DNA from: Bacteroidaceae bacterium
GTDB taxonomy: Bacteria; Bacteroidota; Bacteroidia; Bacteroidales; Barnesiellaceae_A
DNA: 64,000 bases
NCBI GenBank assembly: GCA_017481745.1
Contig: JAFUOV010000009.1
Location: forward strand, 318,823 to 382,822
Reading direction: 5' to 3'
The position numbers and the translations under genes are program-made. Positions within the stretch are counted from its first letter, which is position 1. Each line of letters starts with the position of its first letter. Shown piece after piece: positions 56,502 through 63,371 of this stretch. The notes under the pieces were generated by a model. That model was not told the DNA's origin, did no database searches, and saw nothing but the letters and a program-made list of their open reading frames with translations.

Positions 56502-56936
56502 ATGGAAGAAAAGAGTAACAGCTTGTATGTCAAGCGCACGCAACGAGACTATCCGATGAGTTTTAAGTTGGCGGTAGTCCGAGAAGTGGAGAGTGGAGCC
56601 ATCACCAACAATGGCGCAATGCGCAAATATGGTATTCAAGGTCACGGCACCATTGTTGAATGGCGCAGAAAATTTGGTAACTTTGAGGTCGGAAATACAG
56701 TTACAACAAATTTTATGAAGAGTCCACAACAAAAGATTGCGGAATTGGAGCAGAAAATCCGCTTATTGGAACGCCAAAACGCCTTTCTGCAACAAGAGTT
56801 GGAAGATGCAACCGACAAAGCTGGCATACTCGATAAAATAATCGAGATAGCCGAGGAAGAGTTACACCTGCCGATACGAAAAAAATTACCACCCGAGCAG
56901 TCGAAAGGTACTCCAAAGAGCAAGCGAAACCGATAA
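56502..56936 (+). CDS. IS3 transposase OrfA
   Basis: A 144-residue helix-turn-helix protein (FKLAVVREVESGAI; YGIQGHGTIVEWRRKFG) with a leucine-zipper-like coiled coil at about residues 75-105 (QQKIAELEQKIRLLERQ). It binds the IS ends and is the N-terminal part of the OrfAB fusion made by frameshifting. The A7 tract at 56879-56885 lies near its C-terminus. It is intact. Confidence 0.9.
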   Translation: MEEKSNSLYVKRTQRDYPMSFKLAVVREVESGAITNNGAMRKYGIQGHGTIVEWRRKFGNFEVGNTVTTNFMKSPQQKIAELEQKIRLLERQNAFLQQELEDATDKAGILDKIIEIAEEELHLPIRKKLPPEQSKGTPKSKRNR

Positions 56937-57802
56937 GTGTTCTTTGCCGACTGGTCGGGGTATCACGCCAGAAGTACTATCGAGATAGGTGGAAGATAGA
57001 TGATATGCAGGATAAAGCTGCCGAGGTAGTGTCACTCGTGATGGGCATCAGGCGGCTTATGCCACGCATAGGCACCCGCAAACTGTATCACCTATTGGAA
57101 GAACCTCTCACCGCTTTAGGCGTAGGGCGAGATAAACTCTTTGATGTGCTACGAGCAAACCATATGCTCATATTGCCAAAGCGTCAATATCGTCAGACAA
57201 CTAATTCGAAACATATGTTTCATAAGCACAAGAACTTAGTATTGGATAGAATACCTACACGTCCCGAAGAGATATGGGTATCGGATATTACCTATGTAGG
57301 TGCAAGAAACAAACACACTTATTTAGCATTAGTAACAGATGCCTACTCGAAGAAGATTGTAGGTTATGACCTCTCTGACTCGCTCTCTGCAGAGGGAGCT
57401 GTAAGGGCGTTACAGATGGCGTGTCGAGGTAGGATGTATAAGAAACAGCCACTGATACACCACTCGGATAGAGGCATACAATATTGCTGTGATGACTATC
57501 AACGCCAGCTGGAAGAACATCACATACAAGTAAGTATGACCGAGAGCTATGATCCATATGCCAATGCTGTGGCGGAGAGGGTAAATGAAACCATTAAACA
57601 CGAGTTTCTATTAGAGGAATTGGAGTGTGATTTGAGAACGCAGCAGCAGATAGTAGCTCAAAGCGTGGCGATATATAATGAACTACGACCACACCTTTCG
57701 TGTGGGATGCTAACGCCTGACGAAATGCACCGCCAATGCGAGAAAGAGATTGTAACTTACAGAACGAAAAATGACAACACGGCGCGCCGTGTTGTCATTT
57801 AG
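56837..57802 (+). CDS. IS3 transposase OrfB (integrase core), expressed by frameshift
   Basis: The frame is open from 56837, has no convincing independent start before the ATG at 57005, and is probably translated as an OrfAB fusion after the A7 slip. After the slip it reads SVLCRLVGVSRQKYYRDRWK, the usual OrfB beginning, then the DDE catalytic core: Asp in EIWVSDITYVG, Asp in HHSDRGIQY, Glu in NAVAERVNETIKHE. All three acidic residues are present and there is no stop or gap, so the element may be active. The last codons lie inside a 32-bp palindrome. Confidence 0.9.
   Translation, partial: NNRDSRGRVTPADTKKITTRAVERYSKEQAKPISVLCRLVGVSRQKYYRDRWKIDDMQDKAAEVVSLVMGIRRLMPRIGTRKLYHLLEEPLTALGVGRDKLFDVLRANHMLILPKRQYRQTTNSKHMFHKHKNLVLDRIPTRPEEIWVSDITYVGARNKHTYLALVTDAYSKKIVGYDLSDSLSAEGAVRALQMACRGRMYKKQPLIHHSDRGIQYCCDDYQRQLEEHHIQVSMTESYDPYANAVAERVNETIKHEFLLEELECDLRTQQQIVAQSVAIYNELRPHLSCGMLTPDEMHRQCEKEIVTYRTKNDNTARRVVI
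56879..56885 (+). promoter_or_regulatory. Programmed -1 frameshift site in the IS
   Basis: Seven A residues are phased A-AAA-AAA relative to the orfA frame (codons 56880-56882 and 56883-56885). A -1 slip enters the orfB frame, which is open from 56837 onward. The phase is exactly that required for IS3-type OrfAB synthesis. Confidence 0.8.
57769..57800. repeat. Perfect 32-bp palindrome at the end of the transposase gene
   Basis: The two 16-base arms 57769-57784 and 57785-57800 are exact inverse copies centred on GGCGCGCC. It ends two bases before the last base of the stop codon. In RNA it could form a long hairpin on either strand and act as a terminator that stops read-through into or out of the IS. 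Confidence 0.85.
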
Positions 57803-57861
57803 AAAACTTTAATTATTTTTGTGTCAAATTCTGTAACGCTTTTTTAGGACGACATAATATA

Positions 57862-59115
57862 TTACTTCTGTCTATTTACCAAGTGTTCCATGATGATAAC
57901 CACAACGACACCCATCGCAAAGCCATTACCCACAAGGGGCTCGATGACCTCGGGGACGATGCCGCGGGGCATAAGCTGAAAGAGCATGGCCATCATAAGC
58001 GGGAGGCCGATAGTAAGGCCGTCGGCAAACGACTGCACCGAGCGTGTGGAGTGCAGCATCTCGAAGCTCGCGGCAAGCTGCGTACCCATCAGAAAGAGGA
58101 GTATAACACCGATAACGGGGTTGGGGATATTCGTCAGCACCCATATAAGGTCGGGCGACAGGGCACACACCGTCAAGAGCAGCGTGGCAGGAATAAGAGC
58201 ACGGCGCGAGGCACACCCCGTAGAGGCGATGACACCCGGGCTCATGGAGAAGTTAACGGGGCCGAGGACACCCATGCTACCGGCAACGACATTCATCACG
58301 CCCGTGAGGCGCACACCACGCTTCAGGCGGCCATCCATGCCCTCGGTCTTAAGCATCGAGCCCAACGACTCGATAGAGCCTATGTCGTTGATGAGCAGCG
58401 CCACGAAGCATATAACGAAGGCTACGACCAAGCCCCAGTCGAAGCTAAACGACGAGAGGAACAGCCCTCTGAGCGACATGCTGCTATCAACCACCTCCGG
58501 CACATCGAAGAAGATATAGTACGCCACGCTTCCGGCAACCAACGCAATAGGTATAACGAGGCTCTTAGCCACACCGCCGAGCGTGCGGTTGAGCACGACC
58601 ATCATCGGGCATGCTACGAGCGTAAAGACAAGGCCAAAGAGGTGCTCATCGGCTGTGGCCACTGCGGGGAACACCAAGCCCTTAATCACGGGGCTCAGCG
58701 TGAAGGCTATGAGCATGAGTATCACCACGACGATGCGCGGGGTGAAGAGGCGCTGCACATGGCGCATGGCGCCACCAATCGTCAGAAGCGCGACAAGCAC
58801 TCCTCCGAGGGCGATAGACGAGTATACGGCCTCGCTCTCGGCACCGGCACCGAGCGAGGAGATAACGCCCACAAGAAGCACAGCAGCGGGGCCCACAACC
58901 AACGGCATGCGGTGACCCACGACGACCTGCAACAAGCCCGTAATGCCCATAATGGCAAACAACTTCTGAGCGTAGAATAGCTTCTCGCCGGGCGTGCCCG
59001 TAGCGACAAATACACTCGTAGCAACAACAGCAACGCCGAGGATAAACCACTGCACGGCGTATAACATCATCTGCCCAAAGGGCAACTTATCGTCTATGTT
59101 GTATTTTAGTTTCAT
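57862..59115 (-). CDS. NCS2-family nucleobase (uracil/xanthine type) permease
   Basis: A 417-residue inner-membrane protein with about twelve to fourteen hydrophobic segments, beginning MKLKYNIDDKLPFGQMMLYA. It matches nucleobase:cation symporter-2 proteins (GPAAVLLVGVIS; NDIGSIESLGSMLKTEG; VLGPVNFSMSPGVIASTGCASR). With the guanine deaminase in the same operon, a purine base is the likely substrate. Its stop codon lies only seven bases from the IS right end, so its own terminator is missing. GC content is much higher than left of the IS. Confidence 0.9.
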   Translation of the reverse strand: MKLKYNIDDKLPFGQMMLYAVQWFILGVAVVATSVFVATGTPGEKLFYAQKLFAIMGITGLLQVVVGHRMPLVVGPAAVLLVGVISSLGAGAESEAVYSSIALGGVLVALLTIGGAMRHVQRLFTPRIVVVILMLIAFTLSPVIKGLVFPAVATADEHLFGLVFTLVACPMMVVLNRTLGGVAKSLVIPIALVAGSVAYYIFFDVPEVVDSSMSLRGLFLSSFSFDWGLVVAFVICFVALLINDIGSIESLGSMLKTEGMDGRLKRGVRLTGVMNVVAGSMGVLGPVNFSMSPGVIASTGCASRRALIPATLLLTVCALSPDLIWVLTNIPNPVIGVILLFLMGTQLAASFEMLHSTRSVQSFADGLTIGLPLMMAMLFQLMPRGIVPEVIEPLVGNGFAMGVVVVIIMEHLVNRQK

Positions 59116-59139
59116 CCCTCTCTATGGTTAGCATTAACA

Positions 59140-59910
59140 CTATCGTATGGCGCGTGCCGTGGCAGCAGGCTTATCCGTCGTGATATAGTCGACACCACGA
59201 CCCAAAGCCCATAGGGCATCCTCGTCGTTGTTTACCGTCCAGATGCCGACCTTCATGTCGAGCTTATGAGCCTCGTCAATCCAGCGGGGAATGCGCTTAA
59301 GCACCTCGGTAGAGTAGCTTATGGCCGTGCATCCAAGGCCCTCGGCATACTCGGGTGTGAGGTTGCCACCGAGGTATACGACCTCCGCGTCTGATGACAC
59401 GAGGCGCGCAAACTCGCCACACACATGCTGGCGCTGCGACATATACGCCACCCTATCCTGAAGCTTGTGTTGCTTGACGGCCGACACAACCTTACGCACA
59501 ACATCGCTCTCGGTCTGTGGCGTAGCGTGACCCTTGACATCCATAAAGACCCTCAACGCGGAGCTCTCGGCAACGACAGCGAGGAACTCGTCGAGCGTAG
59601 GCACAACCTCGCCATTAGCCAAGCGCTTAGAGCGCAACGTGACGAAATCCGTACGCTGGATGTTTAGTCTATCGGGGTCGTCGCGCCTGCCGAGCCAGGG
59701 GCCACCAACGACAACAAGCTTGCCATCCGAGGTCATATTAACATCACACGTCACGGCATAGGCACCCGCCTCCACAGCAGCACGGAGCGCCGCGAGGGAG
59801 TTCTCCACGCCACCCTTATCGGCATGATAGCCACGGTGGGCAACAATCTCCTGGGCCGTAGCATCGCACATGACGACAACGGCAAGCATCAAAAATATCA
59901 GTCTCTTCAT
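59140..59910 (-). CDS. Glycerophosphodiesterase-like secreted protein with altered active site
   Basis: A 256-residue protein with a signal peptide (cut after DATA-QE) and a GDPD-type TIM barrel: IVAHRGYHADKG near residues 22-33 and ENSLAALRAAVEAGAY. The expected IExDV metal-ligand motif reads VTCDV, with Thr for Glu, and the expected VVxHD reads VVVGG, lacking the catalytic His-Asp. The later VEIK-type motif is FMDVKG. HRG and the first EN are kept. It may bind rather than cut substrate, or act on another phosphoester; GDPD activity should not be assumed. It lies between the guanine deaminase and NCS2 genes, with gaps of 15 and 24 bases. Confidence 0.75.
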   Translation of the reverse strand: MKRLIFLMLAVVVMCDATAQEIVAHRGYHADKGGVENSLAALRAAVEAGAYAVTCDVNMTSDGKLVVVGGPWLGRRDDPDRLNIQRTDFVTLRSKRLANGEVVPTLDEFLAVVAESSALRVFMDVKGHATPQTESDVVRKVVSAVKQHKLQDRVAYMSQRQHVCGEFARLVSSDAEVVYLGGNLTPEYAEGLGCTAISYSTEVLKRIPRWIDEAHKLDMKVGIWTVNNDEDALWALGRGVDYITTDKPAATARAIR

Positions 59911-59925
59911 ATATTGTCTAAAGTA

Positions 59926-60444
59926 TTAATACTCAACCTTATCACTCTTATCCTCCCACTTGCGGAATGCTGCCATCGCCTCGTCGCGCATGAAGTGCTC
60001 GCAGTGTATCGAGCGGCGGTCGTAGTCTAAGCGCAGCTGGTCGTAGATGAACGAGTCGTCGAAGTCTATCGCCGCAGCATCGCGTTTGGTGTTGGCGTAG
60101 CATATACGCTCGATGCCCGCCCAATAGAGGGCACTGAGGCACATGGGGCACGGCTCGCATGAGCTATATACCGTGCAGCCCGTGAGGTCGAACGTGGCGA
60201 GCTCACGGCAAGCATTGCGTATGGCCATGACCTCGGCATGAGCCGTGGGGTCGTTGTTCGGCACCACGCGGTTAGCACCACGCGCCACAACCCTACCATC
60301 GCGCACGATGACAGCACCAAAGGGGCCTCCGCCACTATCTATATTCTCTATCGAGAGGTCGATGGCCATCTGCATGAAGCGACGGTCGTCGGCCGAAATA
60401 TCACTCCTCTCGGGGAGTCCGTTTTGTTTATCTATCACATTCAT
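59926..60444 (-). CDS. guaD: Guanine deaminase (cytidine-deaminase fold)
   Basis: About 172 residues. Zinc and catalytic motifs are DPTAHAEVMAIR near residues 66-77 and SSCEPCPMCLSALYWAG near 95-111. The C-terminal part KRDAAAIDFDDSFIYDQL closely follows the guanine-deaminase pattern rather than tRNA-adenosine or cytidine deaminases. It turns guanine into xanthine. A TTG at 60462 and ATGs at 60459 and 60444 are possible; MNVIDKQNGL at 60444 is preferred. The neighbouring NCS2 permease supports a purine-salvage role. Confidence 0.88.
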   Translation of the reverse strand: MNVIDKQNGLPERSDISADDRRFMQMAIDLSIENIDSGGGPFGAVIVRDGRVVARGANRVVPNNDPTAHAEVMAIRNACRELATFDLTGCTVYSSCEPCPMCLSALYWAGIERICYANTKRDAAAIDFDDSFIYDQLRLDYDRRSIHCEHFMRDEAMAAFRKWEDKSDKVEY

Positions 60445-60477
60445 AATCTTCACACACATCAAAAACCTCGCAAATCG

Positions 60478-62037
60478 TTACTCCTCCACCGCAAAGATAT
60501 TACGCGAGGCATCATACACGGGGCTGTCGATAGAGAGGCGATGGAGAACGGAGTGGAATACATGGAAGTGGCCCACGGTCGTAATATCCTCGCGCAGAGG
60601 TGCTCCATCCGATGTCCACACAACAAATGGGATGTCTACCTGCTCGCTGGGCGCCATATCCAAGGGCATGCCGTGCATATAGAGGTTATCCTCGCCAAGC
60701 GACTCGCCATGATCCGACACATATATCACCGTGGCACGCACATCGTCGCACGCCCTGAGGGCCTCGATAACCGTGTGCACGAGGTAGTCGGTATATAGTA
60801 TCGTATTGTCGTAGGCATTTATCAGCTCGCCCCTATCCGCCTTCGACACCTCAACGCTATTGCATGCCGGCACGAAGCGACGGAAAGCCTTGGGGTAGCG
60901 CTTGTCGTACTCGGGGCCATGGCTCGTGCTCGTATGCAAGACAACAAGTTGCTTCGCGCTCGTCGCACCGCGGACAATGTCGCTCAGGCCACATGCGAGA
61001 ATCTCGTCGTAGCGGTCGTCAGCCTCGGAGTGCTGCGCCTTGACATCCTGCACCCTCTCGTAGCGCGCCACGTTATGCAGCGTGGGCTCGCCCCAGTTCG
61101 ATGTGCGCCACACCACATCGACACCCGCACGTGCGAGGTAGTCGGGCAACGCCTCGTAGTACTCCTCAACGCGCTTATGGCTGAGGATGGCCTTGACACC
61201 CTCGGTGGTATATGTTGCCGAGGCGCGCGCCCTGAGTGCCGTGACACCATCGGCCGCAAGCAGCGGGTTGGTATCGCGGTCGTAGCCATAGAGCGAGAAG
61301 TTAGCGCTACGTGCCGACTCGCCGATGACGAGCACGACGACATCGCGCTCCTCGTCCGTAATCGTAGCATCGGGCAAAAGTATCGGCTCGCGGTTAAGCA
61401 TCTGCACGTGGTTATACTGGCGTATGCTGTTTACGACATACGACCATGGCAGCACGAGGCTTCCGATGGTCGTGGCGTGGCGGTCAATCCACAGCACGCT
61501 ATTCATATTCGCGGCACCCACGCCCACAACAGCAACAATCGAGGCGACAACGCTAAGCACAAAGCGGCGCAGCGTGCCGTAGTCCACCTTGCGCAGCACG
61601 ATATAGAGTGCCGGGAGCACGCCCAGGAGCAGGAAGTAGAGCGTAGCATCGAGGCCCATGTATGCCGAGGCCTCGCTATAGCGCGTATTAAAGACGTTGC
61701 CCATCATCTGGCGCGTGAGCAACACCTCGTAGGTGTTGATGAAGTACAGCGACATGGCATTGCCTATCATGAGGATAGCCATAACGACCCTGCCCACCAT
61801 ACGCCCGAGGTATAGGAACAGTGTGGTAACGAGGAAGTTAACCACAACGAGCAGTACAACGAAGCTCGCAACGATAAGCCACGAGGCATCACCTTCGACG
61901 ACGGCACGCATAAGCGGTGCGTGGAAGGCAACAACCGTAAAGAGGCTCACAACGAGGCTAAACCACGTGATGTTCATCGGGCGACGCAGGCGCTCACGCA
62001 CGCGCTGCCACATATCTCCTATCGCAATCTTTTCCAT
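60478..62037 (-). CDS. EptA-like phosphoethanolamine transferase
   Basis: A 519-residue inner-membrane protein with about five N-terminal membrane segments (residues ~20-200) and a periplasmic alkaline-phosphatase-fold domain. Motifs fit EptA: LVIGESARSANFSLYGYDRDTN near 235-256, a Thr-rich nucleophile region ASATYTTEG near residue 280, HTSTSHGPEYDKRYPKAF near 378, and YVSDHGESLGEDNLYMHG near 440-457. EptA-type enzymes move phosphoethanolamine from phosphatidylethanolamine to lipid A or other surface glycans, lowering negative charge. Overlaps the upstream PHP-like gene by 19 bases. Confidence 0.9.
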   Translation of the reverse strand: MEKIAIGDMWQRVRERLRRPMNITWFSLVVSLFTVVAFHAPLMRAVVEGDASWLIVASFVVLLVVVNFLVTTLFLYLGRMVGRVVMAILMIGNAMSLYFINTYEVLLTRQMMGNVFNTRYSEASAYMGLDATLYFLLLGVLPALYIVLRKVDYGTLRRFVLSVVASIVAVVGVGAANMNSVLWIDRHATTIGSLVLPWSYVVNSIRQYNHVQMLNREPILLPDATITDEERDVVVLVIGESARSANFSLYGYDRDTNPLLAADGVTALRARASATYTTEGVKAILSHKRVEEYYEALPDYLARAGVDVVWRTSNWGEPTLHNVARYERVQDVKAQHSEADDRYDEILACGLSDIVRGATSAKQLVVLHTSTSHGPEYDKRYPKAFRRFVPACNSVEVSKADRGELINAYDNTILYTDYLVHTVIEALRACDDVRATVIYVSDHGESLGEDNLYMHGMPLDMAPSEQVDIPFVVWTSDGAPLREDITTVGHFHVFHSVLHRLSIDSPVYDASRNIFAVEE

Positions 62038-63233
62038 CTGACGACAAATCTAAAATAGAGCCACACGACCGCCACCACCAATAACGCGAGGGCGAGGTTG
62101 TATAGTATCGTGTAGGTTATGTTTATGGTATGCTTCGCGCGACATCCAGGCATGTCGGCCGTGGCGGCATCGTAGCGAGCAAAGGGGTTTGACATTATGA
62201 CGACATCGTCTGCCATATAGGCCACGAAGCGCGCGAAGCTATCCTCCGCAGCAAGCCTATAGGCGAGGCTATCCGCCCCTGCGACCATGGCGAGCGTGCG
62301 ACAATCGCTGCCGTAGATGGCGATGCTATCCGCCCTCTCGGTGAGCGCCATGTATACGGTATCGCCACGAAGGCCTATATCGCGCACCGCGGGTAATGCC
62401 CTATTACGCGCATACTTAACCTCCCAGTCGCCATCGCCAAAGTCGGGCACACACATCGCGTAGAAGCATCCCGTGCGCAACGTGTGCATGATGCTCTCCT
62501 CGTTAATCGCGGGCATCGCCCAGAAGCTGCATCGCGTGGCTATCCTTCGCGTGTTGTCGGGGAAGTGGAGGTCGTCGTTGAAGAGGCCATAGCAGTAGTG
62601 TCCCGCGCTGAGGGCCCAATCCCAGAACTCGTTCTTGATAAGTGTCTTGGCGCTTGTGAGCTCGATGATATTGTAGCCGTCGAGCATGCGTAGGCGCTCG
62701 CGCGTGAGTATGGGCGTACGTATCGGGTGGTTTATCTGTAGGAGCACGCCATCCTCGCGGAGCATGTCGAGTTGCCACTGCAACTGCGAGGTCATAAACG
62801 GTGCGAGGGCATCGAAGCGGTTTACGCTCTTGCTGCCGATGACGAGCTTATGGAAGTTACGCACGTTGTAGCCATGCTCATATATCCCTGGGCCTATGCC
62901 CTCGGGGTGTGGCGTTATCTCGTTGTGGTTGGATATGCCGATGTAGTCGTAGCCAAAGGCATCGTAGCGCTCGAGCACCTCCTCGGGCCAATACTCGCAC
63001 TCGTTGAGCATGCCCTCCACGCGCGTGTGGGTGTGGATGTTCACCCTGCGCCACGGTGTCGTGGTGTCGAACTCGCGATAGGGGTTATATATGTCGGGGC
63101 CACGGAAGGGCTGCGGTGGCCGAAAGTCGTATATCGGGCTTACGCTCGTGCCGAGCAACGCCAGCACAACGAGCAACAATAGTGTCGCCACCACACCTCC
63201 CGCAATTCGTAGTACCTTCTTCATAATCTCCAT
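62019..63233 (-). CDS. Membrane-anchored PHP-superfamily hydrolase-like protein
   Basis: A 404-residue protein with one membrane segment near each end (residues ~8-30 and ~375-397) and a central PHP-like domain: HTHT near residues 65-68, ISNHNEI near 99, a histidine in INHPIRT near 166, Glu in IIELTSAK, and FNDDLHFP near 219-226. These match most metal ligands of PHP/CehA-like phosphoesterases, but the usual DH of the second motif is NH. The active site should face the periplasm. It may remove phosphate from lipids or glycans; that is inference from the EptA neighbour. The ATG at 63224 is an alternative start. Confidence 0.75.
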   Translation of the reverse strand: MEIMKKVLRIAGGVVATLLLLVVLALLGTSVSPIYDFRPPQPFRGPDIYNPYREFDTTTPWRRVNIHTHTRVEGMLNECEYWPEEVLERYDAFGYDYIGISNHNEITPHPEGIGPGIYEHGYNVRNFHKLVIGSKSVNRFDALAPFMTSQLQWQLDMLREDGVLLQINHPIRTPILTRERLRMLDGYNIIELTSAKTLIKNEFWDWALSAGHYCYGLFNDDLHFPDNTRRIATRCSFWAMPAINEESIMHTLRTGCFYAMCVPDFGDGDWEVKYARNRALPAVRDIGLRGDTVYMALTERADSIAIYGSDCRTLAMVAGADSLAYRLAAEDSFARFVAYMADDVVIMSNPFARYDAATADMPGCRAKHTINITYTILYNLALALLVVAVVWLYFRFVVRWKRLR

Positions 63234-63243
63234 TTACACGCTA

Positions 63244-63251
63244 CAAATATA
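63244..63251 (-). promoter_or_regulatory. Likely -7 element of the five-gene operon
   Basis: TATATTTG on the minus strand (63251-63244) fits TAnnTTTG, eleven bases before the ATG at 63233. No TTTG is seen at the expected -33 distance. Confidence 0.4.
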
Positions 63252-63263
63252 CAAATAAAAATT

Positions 63264-63318
63264 AGTAGTGAGTAGTGAGTAGTTATGGAATTTTTTTTCA
63301 AATGAGTAGTGAGTAGTG
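63264..63318. repeat. AGTAGTG tandem repeats
   Basis: The 7-base unit AGTAGTG is repeated at 63264-63284 (about three copies, the last imperfect) and again at 63305-63318 (two copies), separated by an AT-rich stretch. Both clusters lie in the divergent spacer between the PHP-like and GadC-like genes. Confidence 0.7.
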
Positions 63319-63371
63319 TTTGCATCATAATTGCTAAGGCATAGCAGAGATAACCAAAAACTATATGTTAT

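Larger units (their letters stand above)
56461..57854 (+). mobile_element. IS3-family insertion sequence
   Basis: About 1394 bases with two transposase frames. The ends are imperfect inverted repeats: left TGTCCCGTCCTGAAATAGCG and, read inward from the right, TGTCGTCCTAAAAAAGCG, both continuing TTACA; they begin TG and end CA as in IS3 elements, with a two-base gap in the alignment. The flanking bases (CAC before, TAA after) do not form a target duplication. Exact ends are uncertain by a few bases. It separates DNA of clearly different base composition. Confidence 0.85.

Noticed and set aside
57883..58980. 365-residue plus-strand frame opposite the NCS2 permease gene
   Set aside because: Its sequence is rich in His, Arg and Glu without domain features, as expected for the antisense of a GC-rich membrane-protein gene; the minus-strand NCS2 gene is clearly real.
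60919..61815. 298-residue frame opposite the EptA-like gene
   Set aside because: Arg/His-rich shadow of a GC-rich gene with no recognisable domain.
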